Source: Neobacillus rhizophilus
GTDB taxonomy: Bacteria; Bacillota; Bacilli; Bacillales; Cytobacillaceae
Length of the DNA stretch: 64,000 nt
Reading direction: 5' to 3'
Assembly: GCF_018343535.1 (NCBI RefSeq)
Contig: NZ_JAGYPF010000003.1
Span: forward strand, 248,001 to 312,000
Part shown: positions 12,176 to 21,637 of the stretch, piece after piece
How the letters are laid out: each line of letters opens with the position of its first letter
Position numbering within the stretch: position 1 is the first letter of the stretch
Notes under the pieces: model-generated
Database searches by the model: none
What the model was told of the DNA's origin: nothing
The model's input: only the letters and a program-made list of their open reading frames with translations
Made by a program: the position numbers and the translations under genes

Positions 12176-12266
12176 GTTTTATTAAAACCATACGAATTTT
12201 TCTTACCTATTTTCCTTGTTTACCAGCCATTTGAGGAAAAAATCTATTCAAGTGAGGAAGGAAGCT

Positions 12267-13685
12267 ATGCAAACACCAAAAAATATCATTCAAAAAATTT
12301 GGGAACGGCATGTTGTCCATCAAGAAGAAGGAAAACCGGATTTACTTTATATTGATTTGCATCTCGTTCATGAAGTTACCTCTCCTCAGGCATTTGAGGG
12401 CTTACGCATGACCGGACGCAAGGTTCGCCGCACTGACCTTACTTATGCAACAATGGACCATAACATCCCAACCCGCCAGCGTCTTGTAATCAATGACCCT
12501 ATTTCCAAAAAACAAGTCGATACATTACAGCAAAACTGTGAGGAATTCGGTATTACGCTTGCAGACCTTCACCACCCGGATAATGGAATCGTCCATGTTA
12601 TCGGTCCTGAACTAGGTTTGACCCAGCCTGGAAAAACCATCGTCTGCGGCGACAGCCATACCTCCACACACGGTGCATTCGGTGCCCTTGCTTTTGGTAT
12701 CGGTACAAGTGAAGTCGAGCATGTTCTAGCCACACAAACCCTTTGGCAGGCACCGCCGAAAACGATGAACGTCAAAGTCAATGGCAAGCTTGGGACAGGC
12801 GTCACCGCAAAGGACTTAATCCTTGCGATTATCGGAAAGTTCGGCGTCAAATTTGGAACTGGCTATGTCATCGAATATACCGGGGAAACCATCCGTGGAT
12901 TTTCCATGGAAGAGCGCATGACCGTCTGCAACATGTCAATTGAGGGTGGTGCAAGAGCAGGACTTATCTCCCCAGATGATACAACGGTTGAATATTTACG
13001 CGGCAGAAGACACGTTCCGCAAGGTGAAGCTTTCGATGAAGCCGCTGCTGACTGGAAGTCCCTTGCAACAGACGAAGGCGCCACTTACGATACAGTTGTT
13101 GAAATCGAAGCTTCAGAAGTAGAACCTCAGGTAACTTGGGGAACGAATCCTGGGATGTGTATTCCGGTAACAGCAAATGTGCCAAGCCCGGATGACACAG
13201 ATAAACCAAGTGATAAAGACGAAATTCAGCGTGCACTTGAGTATATGGGTCTTGAAGCTGGCCAGCCGATTTCCAGCGTAACAATCGACCATGTCTTCAT
13301 TGGTTCTTGTACCAATTCACGTCTAAGCGACCTGCGTAAAGCAGCTAACATCGTCCGCGGCAAGAAGGTAAACCCTTCGGTTACTGCGATTGTCGTTCCA
13401 GGTTCCTTCAGCGTCAAGCTTGCAGCTGAAAAAGAAGGCTTGGATCAAGTCTTTAAAGAAGCAGGCTTTGAATGGCGCGAAGCGGGCTGCAGTATGTGTC
13501 TCGGAATGAACGACGATATCATTCCATCTGGTGAGCGCTGTGCTTCCACATCCAACCGGAACTTTGAAGGACGTCAAGGTAAAGGTGCCCGCACTCATCT
13601 TGTCAGCCCTGAAATGGCGGCTGCAGCAGCTATTGCTGGCCATTTCGTCGATGTCCGCAAGTTCACTGCTCAGGAGGTTATGTAG
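12267..13685 (+). CDS. leuC: 3-Isopropylmalate dehydratase, large subunit
   Basis: LeuC with LeuD isomerises 2- to 3-isopropylmalate. It is an aconitase-family protein whose 4Fe-4S cluster is held by Cys in [11 protein letters not shown] and CSMCLGMN, with the [16 protein letters not shown] segment. The start is ATG 12267, with GAGGAAGGA just upstream, giving 472 residues, the usual Bacillus length. An in-frame start 51 nt earlier lacks a ribosome site. leuD follows after 2 nt. Because a terminator and repeats come first, leuCD are probably transcribed from their own promoter. Confidence 0.97.
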   Translation: MQTPKNIIQKIWERHVVHQEEGKPDLLYIDLHLVHEVTSPQAFEGLRMTGRKVRRTDLTYATMDHNIPTRQRLVINDPISKKQVDTLQQNCEEFGITLADLHHPDNGIVHVIGPELGLTQPGKTIVCGDSHTSTHGAFGALAFGIGTSEVEHVLATQTLWQAPPKTMNVKVNGKLGTGVTAKDLILAIIGKFGVKFGTGYVIEYTGETIRGFSMEERMTVCNMSIEGGARAGLISPDDTTVEYLRGRRHVPQGEAFDEAAADWKSLATDEGATYDTVVEIEASEVEPQVTWGTNPGMCIPVTANVPSPDDTDKPSDKDEIQRALEYMGLEAGQPISSVTIDHVFIGSCTNSRLSDLRKAANIVRGKKVNPSVTAIVVPGSFSVKLAAEKEGLDQVFKEAGFEWREAGCSMCLGMNDDIIPSGERCASTSNRNFEGRQGKGARTHLVSPEMAAAAAIAGHFVDVRKFTAQEVM

Positions 13686-13687
13686 AA

Positions 13688-14272
13688 ATGGAACCATTAC
13701 GCATACATCAAGGTCTTGTCTGTCCAATTAACCGCTCAAACATTGATACAGACCAAATTATTCCGAAGCAATTTTTAAAGCGGATTGAACGCAGCGGCTT
13801 TGGCCAATTCCTATTTTATAACTGGCGTTTTGACGATGACGGTAATCCAAATCCGAATTTCGAATTAAATCAACCGCAATATAAGGGTGCTTCTATCCTG
13901 GTTGCCGGTGAAAACTTCGGCTGCGGCTCCTCCCGCGAGCATGCCCCTTGGTCAGTTCAGGACTTTGGCTTTAAGGTTATCATCGCTCCTAGCTATGCAG
14001 ATATTTTTAAAAATAACTGTGTAAAGAACGGGATCCTTGCCATCGCTGCAACTGAAGAGCAAGTCCAAACTATTATGAAAAAAGCAGAAGCTGATGGCTA
14101 TTCGCTTACAGTAAACCTTGAAGAACAAAAGGTTTATGACAACGATGGTTTTGAATTGACTTTCGAAATCGCTCCTTACCCAAAGGAAATGCTCCTAAAT
14201 GGTTGGGACGAAATTGGCGTTACTTTAACCTATGAAGATAAGATTAATGAATATGAACTTGCCCATAAATAA
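13688..14272 (+). CDS. leuD: 3-Isopropylmalate dehydratase, small subunit
   Basis: This 194-residue swivel-domain subunit completes the isopropylmalate isomerase. The signature GCGSSREHAPW (about residues 77-87) and the start PLRIHQGLVCPINRSNIDTD match LeuD. AGGAGG lies 11 nt before ATG, inside the end of leuC. A strong terminator follows, ending the branched-chain cluster. Confidence 0.96.
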   Translation: MEPLRIHQGLVCPINRSNIDTDQIIPKQFLKRIERSGFGQFLFYNWRFDDDGNPNPNFELNQPQYKGASILVAGENFGCGSSREHAPWSVQDFGFKVIIAPSYADIFKNNCVKNGILAIAATEEQVQTIMKKAEADGYSLTVNLEEQKVYDNDGFELTFEIAPYPKEMLLNGWDEIGVTLTYEDKINEYELAHK

Positions 14273-14276
14273 ACAT

Positions 14277-14316
14277 AAAGAAATGAGCCTGAAAATCAGG
14301 CTCATTTCTTTATTTG
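14277..14316 (+). terminator. Terminator after leuD
   Basis: A perfect 16-bp stem (AAAGAAATGAGCCTGA with its complement) with a 3-nt loop ends in TTTCTTTATTT. The A-rich 5' side could also serve transcripts from the opposite strand. Confidence 0.9.
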
Positions 14317-14380
14317 GCTGCTTCTGCAACTTCGTTGTTTTTATTGCGGTTCTGAAAGACATTAGGAGTAAAGCTTACTC

Positions 14381-14956
14381 TTAAAGATGATCCAATATAT
14401 TTTGACTATCTGGTTCTTCATTAAAGGTCAACACCTCATCAGCCGGCTGATAGGATTCCCCATAAAAATGTTCATCCTTATAGGTATGAATCAAATTATA
14501 TGTTTTTTTCATAGCTTCAAAAATCATTTCCTCCGACTCTTGATGCGGCGCCCAATAGAGTATTTCCATCTTATTTACTTCATTTGTTGCCAAGGATCTT
14601 CGCTCGTACCCAATTGACTCCGCATGCTCAAAGCCTTCACGCTTATAATAGCGCAGTCTCTTTTCCGTATCGCTGTCCTTGTAATTAACCGGCTCCACTT
14701 CGAGGATAATTGGCTTCCCTTTTTGCTTCATTTTTTCCATTAGCTTATGTCCAAGTCCCTGGCCCCGAGCATTGCTTGAAACAAACAGATAATCAATAAA
14801 GACAAAATTATCAAATTCAGCATACATCAACACATGATTGGGTCCTTCATCCTTATGATATATATTGGGCCGCTCCCGAAGCAGGGTTTCCATATGTTCC
14901 CTCGACTTCATTTCCTCAACCGGAAAGTATTGATTCAACTTTTCATACCAATGCAT
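14381..14956 (-). CDS. yjbC: GNAT-family acetyltransferase, YjbC type
   Basis: This 191-residue protein has a GNAT fold. The acetyl-CoA loop is seen as RGQGLGHKLMEKM at about residues 78-90, preceded by the beta-strand FIDYLFVSS. It closely resembles B. subtilis YjbC (192 residues) along its length, including ATNEVNKMEILYW. The substrate is unknown. In B. subtilis yjbC lies next to spx, but spx is not here. I chose the ATG at 14956 because AAGGAG is 8 nt upstream; the ATG two codons earlier is too close to it. Confidence 0.85.
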   Translation of the reverse strand: MHWYEKLNQYFPVEEMKSREHMETLLRERPNIYHKDEGPNHVLMYAEFDNFVFIDYLFVSSNARGQGLGHKLMEKMKQKGKPIILEVEPVNYKDSDTEKRLRYYKREGFEHAESIGYERRSLATNEVNKMEILYWAPHQESEEMIFEAMKKTYNLIHTYKDEHFYGESYQPADEVLTFNEEPDSQNILDHL

Positions 14957-15033
14957 TAACATGGCTCCTTTTTTAAAGTATATATTGATTTTCCGCATAT
15001 CGTGACTGGTTTATTCCGAACTTTAAGAACGTA

Positions 15034-15068
15034 AAAAACTGCGCAGGAACTTCACTGCCCAGTTTTTC
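15034..15068 (-). terminator. Terminator after the DUF3892 gene
   Basis: AAAAACTG and GCAG pair with CTGC and CAGTTTTT around an 8-nt loop with one C-C mismatch. On the minus strand it follows the DUF3892 stop codon by a few bases and carries a T run. It may also work on the plus strand. Confidence 0.75.
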
Positions 15069-15073
15069 TAAAA

Positions 15074-15388
15074 TTAAAACTCCGGTAAATTATCCAGATT
15101 ATTTTCTTTAATACCATCTGGTTCGCTGCGGATAATGTCTCTCCCGTATTTATGAAAAACATCAATATGGGCGATTCTTCCTGACTTTGCTTCATCCAAG
15201 GCCTGCAGATAATCCAGTTCCCGGCCAGTGTTTGTCTTAAAAGCAATGATGTCTCCATCATCGTTTTTCTTAACAGCAACAAACTCTTCCCTTCCATCGG
15301 GATCAGTTTTCCCTGCCTCAGCCTGGGCTTGTTGCTCCCCTTGCTGCTTGTATTGTTCATAAACTTTTTCAAAATCCTTTTGTTCCAT
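15074..15388 (-). CDS. DUF3892 family protein
   Basis: This 104-residue hydrophilic protein has a Gln/Glu-rich N-terminal coil (KVYEQYKQQGEQQAQAEA) followed by the DUF3892 core: EFVAVKKNDDGDIIAFKTN, then ELDYLQALDEAKSG. The function of DUF3892 is unknown. I start at the ATG (residue sequence MEQKDFEKV) because GGAGG lies 8 nt upstream. It has its own terminator and is read towards yjbC. Confidence 0.75.
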   Translation of the reverse strand: MEQKDFEKVYEQYKQQGEQQAQAEAGKTDPDGREEFVAVKKNDDGDIIAFKTNTGRELDYLQALDEAKSGRIAHIDVFHKYGRDIIRSEPDGIKENNLDNLPEF

Positions 15389-15610
15389 CGAAACCACCTC
15401 CGAACACTTGTTAGTATTTTTCCTTTCAAAGAAATTATCCCTTGATTTAATAATTGTCAAAAAAGCACTGCCAGAATGCTTGTTGTCAGCATAATCCCTA
15501 TTGGATTATTAATAGCAGGATTGGTTATTTAGGACATTCCAGCAGGGCCCTGTTTGGTTTCACTTTTTTTAAAAATAATAGTCCAAAATGTGGTTTTTTT
15601 GGAAAAGGGC

Positions 15611-15616
15611 TATAAT
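15611..15616 (+). promoter_or_regulatory. Possible -10 element before the beta-helix gene
   Basis: A perfect TATAAT lies 38 bp before the start codon. The best -35 (TGTGGT, 16 bp upstream) is poor, so only the -10 is credible. No gene is seen in 15389-15653 other than promoter-like and AT-rich sequence. Confidence 0.4.
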
Positions 15617-15653
15617 ACTTATATCATGCCATCAATTCTCGGAGTGAACAACG

Positions 15654-17219
15654 ATGTTATATTTAAAGAAAACTCATGATCCACGCAGCAATAATGAGCT
15701 ACTTGCCCAAATTTCAGGAAGACGCTTAGACATTAAAAAGGTCCTTAATGAAACAGAACAGCTTTTTCAGCCGTTTTATAAAAAAAATAGCGCCTTCAAG
15801 CCTAGAAATCCCTCAATTCCTTTTAAGCAAAAAATCATAGAAAGGCTTTTTCGGCTTCTAGCAAAACCATCAGCACGCTTGGAACCAACAAGACTTTCTG
15901 TTGATTCAGAAGGGAATGTCATTCCTAACTGGAAGGATAGTTTGGATCAGGAATTTACTAAGCTGATGGGGTGCATAAAGTTGGAAGTCAATGTTGAAGA
16001 TTTCGGGGCAGTTGGAGACGGATTCACTGATAATACTTCAGCTTTTAAAAAGGCAATTGGAAATGGCCGAGTAAAAGTCATCGTCCCGCCAGGCGTATAC
16101 AACATAACAAAAGGAATTCGCATCCCATCATGGACATGCCTTATTGGGGCAGGTAAAGGGGTTACGACCATCCGGTTGCACGACTCTGCACCAAAAGGGA
16201 TGAGGCTTGTAACCAATACAAACCATTGGCGAGGAAATCACCATATCTTCGTACAAGGCCTTAGCCTGGACTGGAATGTCGAAAGACTTGGGGATACTGC
16301 CAAAACAAGTACATGGGGGAACCATTCTAGCTGCCTAACCTATGCAAATGTAACCTATGGGTGGGTAAAGGACGTAGAAGCCATTAATCCTGGACTCCAT
16401 TGCTTTGATATTACTTCCACCCTGTACAATTATGCTGGAGATGGCTTTCGGGCCCGCGGAGGCAGCAAGTATGTCTGGCTAGATAATTTAAACGGGCATG
16501 GCTTTGGTGATGACGGAATCACCACCCACCATAGTGATTATATTTGGATTTCAAATTCACATATGTGCGATCCGAGCGGTCGCGCCCACCAGATAGGATT
16601 TTCAAACTCGAATGGGATTGAGGTGGATGATGGGTCGAGGAATGTCCTCCTCGTCAATAATTCCACGGCCAGGTGCTTTGGAGGAGTGGAAATCAAGGCG
16701 CATCAAAATTCTTCGGCGGCATCCAACGTGCAAATCGTCGGGCACATTTCCCTGAACGATAACCGGTCCTTTAACTTCCGGCATATCGGCCATCACAAAA
16801 GCACGGACATGGAGTCGCAGTCTGCCTATAATATTCTCGCGATAAACCTGGCTAGCATCGCACCTATTTTTACAGATTTGTATAAAGAATCCACGCCGCG
16901 TGGCTTAGTGGTTTCCGCCTATAAGAATGTGGTGCTGAATTATGTAACTTTTATTGGCGATCCCGGCTATGACTATAAAGGAAATCCAATCGTTGCCATT
17001 CAATATCGGGCAAGAAATGTTGCCCTAAACAATGTTTCATTTAAAAATTTTAAAACTGCAGGTGCCGGAATAAAAGTGTTTGGGGGAGATAACCGGGCCG
17101 ATGGAGTCCAGATTCGGGATGTCGTCATTCAGGATTCCACTGTAAAAGCAGTTCAAATAGGAGCCAGCATTCAAGACGTAAATCTGCATAATATTAAAGA
17201 ACTCAAGCCGCAAACATAA
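15654..17219 (+). CDS. Right-handed beta-helix protein (Pectate_lyase_3 / GH28-like)
   Basis: The 521-residue protein has the Pectate_lyase_3 entry motif DFGAVGDGFTDNTSAF near residue 118. About 380 residues of beta-helix-like repeats follow (GDGFRARGGSKYVWL, GFGDDGITTHHSDYIWIS, GIEVDDGSRNVLLVNNS). Proteins of this fold act on acidic or complex polysaccharides, and some are phage tailspikes. The first ~115 residues are charged and of unknown family, and there is no signal peptide or membrane segment. It is convergent with the sialic acid operon. I cannot name a substrate. Confidence 0.75.
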   Translation: MLYLKKTHDPRSNNELLAQISGRRLDIKKVLNETEQLFQPFYKKNSAFKPRNPSIPFKQKIIERLFRLLAKPSARLEPTRLSVDSEGNVIPNWKDSLDQEFTKLMGCIKLEVNVEDFGAVGDGFTDNTSAFKKAIGNGRVKVIVPPGVYNITKGIRIPSWTCLIGAGKGVTTIRLHDSAPKGMRLVTNTNHWRGNHHIFVQGLSLDWNVERLGDTAKTSTWGNHSSCLTYANVTYGWVKDVEAINPGLHCFDITSTLYNYAGDGFRARGGSKYVWLDNLNGHGFGDDGITTHHSDYIWISNSHMCDPSGRAHQIGFSNSNGIEVDDGSRNVLLVNNSTARCFGGVEIKAHQNSSAASNVQIVGHISLNDNRSFNFRHIGHHKSTDMESQSAYNILAINLASIAPIFTDLYKESTPRGLVVSAYKNVVLNYVTFIGDPGYDYKGNPIVAIQYRARNVALNNVSFKNFKTAGAGIKVFGGDNRADGVQIRDVVIQDSTVKAVQIGASIQDVNLHNIKELKPQT

Positions 17220-17223
17220 TAAA

Positions 17224-17275
17224 AGGCCTCCCAAAAAACATAAGTGCTTCATCACTTTATGGTTTTTGAAGGCCT
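17224..17275 (-). terminator. Terminator between the convergent beta-helix and rpiR genes
   Basis: Outer AGGCCT/AGGCCT arms and an inner AAAAACATAAGTG-type stem form a long imperfect hairpin. On the minus strand it is followed by TTTTATTAT, right after the rpiR-type gene. It probably works for both directions. Confidence 0.75.
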
Positions 17276-17280
17276 CCCTA

Positions 17281-18135
17281 TTAAAGCATTTTCTCAATGA
17301 CAGCTTTAGCTGTACTGTCTTTATTAACAGTCGATTCTTTGTGGGTTCTTTTGAAATATTCAGCATAGAGCAAATCCAGCAAGTAAAGCTGAGAAAGCTT
17401 GGCCGAAAGGCTGCCGCCTTGAAGGGGTCCTTCATTTGCTCCGCAAAGCAGGGTAATATCCGCATAACTCGTTAAAGGGGACTTTGCAAAACGAGTTATC
17501 GCAATAATCTTTGCTCCTCTTTCTTTTACCACCCTTGCCACTTCAATCGTGTCCTTTGTTGAACCGGAGTAAGAGATCAGAACAGCGACATCTTTATCCG
17601 TCATCAAAGCAGCCGACATTATTTGCAGGTGAGTATCAATGGAACATTCTGTTTTATTGGTAACCCTCATAAACTTGTTCTTAGCTTCCATAGCAGTCAT
17701 TAATGAGGCACCAACTCCAAAAAAGTGAACTCTATCTGCAGCTATGATGTAGTCTATCGCTGTTGAAATATCGCCCTCATTAATTAGGTTAAACGTGTCT
17801 GTAAGAGCACTTACATTCGTTGTCAAAATCTTGGAGGCAAGTTCCCCAATCGTATCCTGCATCGTAATTTGACCTGATATCTGAGGCGTTTCTTCTCCTT
17901 GTGAAATGCTATGGGCTAATGCAATCTTAAATTCTTGATACCCTTTAAGATTCATAGTTTTGCAAAACCGAAAAACGCTTGATTCGCCTACATCGCAGGC
18001 GTCAGCCAAGTCGGTAATCGACATATAGATGACATCCTTAATATTTTCAAGGACGTAATCCGCCACCTTTTTTTCAGTATTTGTAAATGAATTATATCTT
18101 GACCGTATAAGTGAAAAGATATCTACCGTTGTCAT
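17281..18135 (-). CDS. RpiR/MurR-family regulator of the sialic acid operon
   Basis: The 284-residue protein has an N-terminal RpiR helix-turn-helix (SITDLADACDVGESSVFRFCK, split around residues 38-58) and a C-terminal SIS sugar-phosphate-binding domain (VHFFGVGASLMTAMEAK, VLISYSGSTKDTIEVA). SIS regulators of this kind sense amino-sugar phosphates; here N-acetylmannosamine-6-phosphate or GlcN6P is a reasonable guess. It is the last gene of the nanA operon, 12 nt after nanK. No operator was identified. Confidence 0.9.
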   Translation of the reverse strand: MTTVDIFSLIRSRYNSFTNTEKKVADYVLENIKDVIYMSITDLADACDVGESSVFRFCKTMNLKGYQEFKIALAHSISQGEETPQISGQITMQDTIGELASKILTTNVSALTDTFNLINEGDISTAIDYIIAADRVHFFGVGASLMTAMEAKNKFMRVTNKTECSIDTHLQIMSAALMTDKDVAVLISYSGSTKDTIEVARVVKERGAKIIAITRFAKSPLTSYADITLLCGANEGPLQGGSLSAKLSQLYLLDLLYAEYFKRTHKESTVNKDSTAKAVIEKML

Positions 18136-18147
18136 AAAGCACCCCTT

Positions 18148-19035
18148 CTATTTCCCGCTTGTTAAATGAAGTGAAACGGCACCCAGCATGCCCGCTTTAT
18201 TTCCCAAAGAAGCCTTGATGATTTTCACATCAGAAAAGCTTTCCATAATCAACTCTTTTACTTTACCAGAAACCATTTCAACTAAAAATTCCTGCTCCAT
18301 GACGCCGCCGCCGATAATAATGGCAGGAGGGTTGAATATATGGATTAATGAAGCCAAGCCAAGTCCAGCTTCATGAGCCCAAGATTCGACTATCTTCAAC
18401 AACCGTTGTTCACCATGGTTTATTTTATCAAAAATAATCTTACCATTTACACATTCTTGGTCAATCCCAGATGCCATTCTTACTAACGCAGTAGTAGAAG
18501 CATATGTTTCATAACATCCTCTTCCACCGCAATTGCAATGATTTCCTCCAGGATGGGTAATAATATGGCCGAATTCAGCTGCAATTCCTTTATGACCCTT
18601 GTAAACCTTGGAATCAGCTATAATGGCACCGCCAATTCCTGTTCCATATGTCAAGCAAAGGAAATCATTAAACCCTCGGCCGGCACCAAAATATTTTTCA
18701 CCTAATGCTGCCGAATTTACATCATTTTCTACTTTAACGGGAACTTTAAATTTTTCCTCAAAAATCTTTTTTAAATGTGTACCTGTATAATTCGGAATAT
18801 TATCATTGGCAAAAATAATGTACCCTTCTTCACTGTTAACCTGCCCTGCCGTGCTGATGCCAATAGCATCAAAACCGGCAAATTCTGAAATAATCTGAAT
18901 CAGTTTTTCAACTAAATATGGCCCGCCCTTTTTACCTTCCGAATCATATTCTCTAAATACCTTTATATTACCTTTTTCGTCGGAGAGGCCTAACTTGATG
19001 GATGTCCCTCCAATATCGACAGCTAATATTTCCAC
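18148..19035 (-). CDS. nanK: ROK-family N-acetylmannosamine kinase
   Basis: The 295-residue kinase has the ROK ATP loop [10 protein letters not shown] at the N-terminus, the GTGIGGAI segment, and the zinc site CNCGGRGC preceded by EFGHI. In this setting, after nanE and nanA, it should phosphorylate N-acetylmannosamine. I start at the GTG that has GGGGAG 8 nt upstream; an in-frame GTG 9 nt earlier sits on that site. ROK kinases overlap in specificity, so the substrate rests on context. Confidence 0.88.
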   Translation of the reverse strand: MEILAVDIGGTSIKLGLSDEKGNIKVFREYDSEGKKGGPYLVEKLIQIISEFAGFDAIGISTAGQVNSEEGYIIFANDNIPNYTGTHLKKIFEEKFKVPVKVENDVNSAALGEKYFGAGRGFNDFLCLTYGTGIGGAIIADSKVYKGHKGIAAEFGHIITHPGGNHCNCGGRGCYETYASTTALVRMASGIDQECVNGKIIFDKINHGEQRLLKIVESWAHEAGLGLASLIHIFNPPAIIIGGGVMEQEFLVEMVSGKVKELIMESFSDVKIIKASLGNKAGMLGAVSLHLTSGK

Positions 19036-19069
19036 AATTCCCACTCCCCGTCAATATCTACCTAAGAAG

Positions 19070-19104
19070 ACATTAATCCCGCGAGAAACTCGGGGGATTA
19101 ATGT
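19070..19104 (-). other. Intercistronic hairpin between nanE and nanK
   Basis: ACATTAATCCC pairs perfectly with GGGATTAATGT, and CGAG/CTCG continues the stem around a 3-nt loop. There is no T run on the minus strand, so it is more likely an mRNA stabiliser or processing site than a terminator. Confidence 0.7.
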
Positions 19105-19122
19105 TGGAAAAAATTTTCTCCA

Positions 19123-19812
19123 TTATTGAATAACGTGAACAAATCTTTTGGTAATTTCCATCGGTCTTGTGATAGCAGTTCCAACTACCGCGGTATGAAT
19201 ACCAAGCTCAAAAACAGTTTTTAATTGCTCAGGTGTCCAGATACCCCCCTCAGCAATTACCGGAATGGGCAGTTCACGAACTAAGTTCTCTATTAAATCC
19301 GTATCCGGCAGGCTCGTTCCTTTTGTATATTCTGTATACCCGCTTAAGGTGGTACCAACACAATCGAAACCTAATTTATAGGCTGTCATACCTTCCTCAT
19401 AAGTAGAACAATCCGCCATAAAGAGTTGATCTTTATATTTTTCTCTTATTTTAGGAAATACCTCTTCAATGGTCATGCCATCAGGTCTGACTCTTTTTGT
19501 TGCATCTAAAGCAATGATGTCCACACCTTCCCGGTAAAGAAGGTCAATTTCCTCCATTGTGGGTGTGATAAATACATCAGACCCTTCGTAGTCCCGTTTA
19601 ATAATTCCTATGATCGGCAAATCAACTGTTTTTTTAATTTCCTTAATATCCTCTACACTATTAGCGCGGATGCCGCACGCTCCACCTAGCTTGGCTGCAT
19701 ACGCCATTCTCCCCATAATGTATGGACTGTGCAGCGGCTCCTCCGGAAGAGCTTGACACGAAACGATTAATTTACCTTTAACTTGTTCAAAAATTTTATC
19801 CTTATTATCCAT
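19123..19812 (-). CDS. nanE: N-acetylmannosamine-6-phosphate 2-epimerase
   Basis: NanE converts ManNAc-6-phosphate to GlcNAc-6-phosphate, which enters glucosamine catabolism. The 229-residue TIM-barrel protein shows [15 protein letters not shown] with the N-terminal phosphate/substrate site, [19 protein letters not shown] with the catalytic Lys, and [12 protein letters not shown] for phosphate binding. It lies between the importer permease and nanK. GGAG precedes ATG. The nagA/nagB genes needed next are not in the window. Confidence 0.95.
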   Translation of the reverse strand: MDNKDKIFEQVKGKLIVSCQALPEEPLHSPYIMGRMAYAAKLGGACGIRANSVEDIKEIKKTVDLPIIGIIKRDYEGSDVFITPTMEEIDLLYREGVDIIALDATKRVRPDGMTIEEVFPKIREKYKDQLFMADCSTYEEGMTAYKLGFDCVGTTLSGYTEYTKGTSLPDTDLIENLVRELPIPVIAEGGIWTPEQLKTVFELGIHTAVVGTAITRPMEITKRFVHVIQ

Positions 19813-19836
19813 TTAAAAGCATCTCCAAGTTGAATT

Positions 19837-20679
19837 TTATCCCTTTTCTGCCCCAATTGCTAAGCCTTTGGTAAAGTATTTTTGGAAGAAAATAAAGATT
19901 AATAGCATTGGAACTGCAGCCACGGTAGCTCCCGCCATCTTGTAAGCAAAGTTTGGATTTAGGTCCTGCATTAATGAAGCAATACCAACCATTAATGTTT
20001 TCGATTCTTCACTCTGGCCAACCACCAGCTGCCATAGGTAATCGTTCCATACCTGAACAAAATTTAGAATAAATAATGCTCCAATACCCGGTTTTACAAT
20101 TGGCAGAATAATTTTGTAGAAGGTATATAATTCACCAGCACCGTCAATTCTGGCTGCTTCGCGTAATGAGTCAGGTATCGAATCAAAGAATCCCTTTAAC
20201 AGGAATACACCAAAAGCAGTTGCCACGTTCGGCCAAATCATGCCATTTAGCGAATTGACCATACCTAAGTCTTGAATAATTCTGAACAAAGGAACAATCA
20301 TAACCTCTTTTGGAATCATTAAGCTTGAAATAAAGATAATGTAAATAACATTTTTTCCTTTAAATTGCAGCTTTGAAAAAGCATAGGCTGCCAGGGAACT
20401 GACTACGATAACCGCAATGGTTGAAATAAGTGATACAAAAATACTATTAAATGTCCATCTTAATGCCGGCTGATTTTGGAACACATCCACATAATTGTTG
20501 AAGGATATGGTTTTTGGAAACCAATCTGGCGGCATTTTGATTACATCTGAACTATTTTTTAAAGAACTGGTAAATAACCAGTAAAGCGGAAATAGATTTA
20601 GGATTGCGAAGAAAAGAATAATCACGTTTGCAACTACGTCAACGGTTTCTCTTTTTCTTTTATTTTTATTTTTCAACAT
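19837..20679 (-). CDS. ABC sugar importer permease, MalG type
   Basis: The 280-residue protein has six predicted membrane segments and the MalG-family EAA loop (DSLREAARIDGAGELYTFYKIILPI). It is the second permease of the importer encoded with nanA, most likely carrying sialic acid or a sialoside. No ATPase gene is in the cluster, so a shared MsmX-like ATPase is probably used. It lies 11 nt after its partner permease. Confidence 0.88.
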   Translation of the reverse strand: MLKNKNKRKRETVDVVANVIILFFAILNLFPLYWLFTSSLKNSSDVIKMPPDWFPKTISFNNYVDVFQNQPALRWTFNSIFVSLISTIAVIVVSSLAAYAFSKLQFKGKNVIYIIFISSLMIPKEVMIVPLFRIIQDLGMVNSLNGMIWPNVATAFGVFLLKGFFDSIPDSLREAARIDGAGELYTFYKIILPIVKPGIGALFILNFVQVWNDYLWQLVVGQSEESKTLMVGIASLMQDLNPNFAYKMAGATVAAVPMLLIFIFFQKYFTKGLAIGAEKG

Positions 20680-20690
20680 ACTCAGTCACC

Positions 20691-21566
20691 TCAATCCTTC
20701 TTAAACATTGCTCTTAATTGTGGAATCGACAACACTAATGTAATTAAGAACATAATGACACCAACAGCGGAAGCAATTCCAAGTTGATTGAACTTAAACG
20801 CGTTATTATATAAGAAATACATCAGCGTAGTAGAAGCATTATTTGGTCCGCCGCCCGTTAAGAGTTGGATGACAACGAATATTTTTAATACGGCAATTAT
20901 ATTCATGATAATAATGTAGATGGTAGTTGGCTTGACCATTGGAATTAGGATCTTAAAGATGATTGTCGTACGGCTGGCACCGTCAACCTCTGCCGCCTCG
21001 AATAAATCCTTTGGAACTCCAATCATCGACGCTATATAAAGTATGATCGCTTGACCAACGTTAGTTGCAAAGGTTACAAAAATGATGACCGGCAATACGG
21101 TTTTAGGGTTGCCCAAGAAATTGATTGATGACATTTCCATCTGTTTTGCAATATAAGGAATGAGACCGTTAGCTGGATTTAGTAAGAAGCTCCAAACCAT
21201 ACTCATGACGACCATTGAAACCATTACAGGGATGTAATAGCTTCCTCTAATAAAAGAAACATATTTCGCATTTTTATCAAAAACAGCCGCAGAAACGAAT
21301 AGGGCAAAAATAACAGTTAAAGCAACGATAAAAATAACAAATACGACAGTATTTATAGTTGATTTTACAAAGACCGGATTCAGAAATAACTTTTGATAGT
21401 TTTCAAAACCAACAAAAACTTCATTCGTATAGTTAATCCGATATAAGCTTAAGCGAATTCCTTCAATAATTGGGTAAACGAGAAATACCAAGAAGAGTAT
21501 AAGCTGTGGAGCAATAAACAGGTATCCCGTCAAATTCTCTTTTAAAGCATGCTTGTTGAAATTCAT
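20691..21566 (-). CDS. ABC sugar importer permease, MalF type
   Basis: This 291-residue permease has six membrane segments and the EAA loop VPKDLFEAAEVDGASRTTI. It pairs with the MalG-type permease immediately downstream and the lipoprotein upstream. The ATG at 21566 has GAGG 8 nt upstream; an earlier in-frame TTG overlaps that site. A strong hairpin separates it from the binding-protein gene. Confidence 0.88.
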   Translation of the reverse strand: MNFNKHALKENLTGYLFIAPQLILFLVFLVYPIIEGIRLSLYRINYTNEVFVGFENYQKLFLNPVFVKSTINTVVFVIFIVALTVIFALFVSAAVFDKNAKYVSFIRGSYYIPVMVSMVVMSMVWSFLLNPANGLIPYIAKQMEMSSINFLGNPKTVLPVIIFVTFATNVGQAIILYIASMIGVPKDLFEAAEVDGASRTTIIFKILIPMVKPTTIYIIIMNIIAVLKIFVVIQLLTGGGPNNASTTLMYFLYNNAFKFNQLGIASAVGVIMFLITLVLSIPQLRAMFKKD

Positions 21567-21589
21567 AAGAAGCCTCAACCTTTCTAAAA

Positions 21590-21615
21590 CTTAAGCCCCA
21601 ATATCGGGGCTTAAG
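21590..21615 (-). other. Intercistronic hairpin after the binding-protein gene
   Basis: CTTAAGCCCC pairs with GGGGCTTAAG around a 6-nt loop. On the minus strand it is followed by TTTTAG. It likely causes partial termination or protects upstream mRNA, so that binding protein exceeds permease. Confidence 0.7.
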
Positions 21616-21637
21616 CTTTTATTTATAACGCTGAAGG

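Noticed and set aside
15476-15532. An 18-codon hydrophobic frame (MLVVSIIPIGLLIAGLVI) upstream of the beta-helix gene
   Set aside because: No ribosome site or terminator; it may be chance or a remnant, so it was not called a gene.
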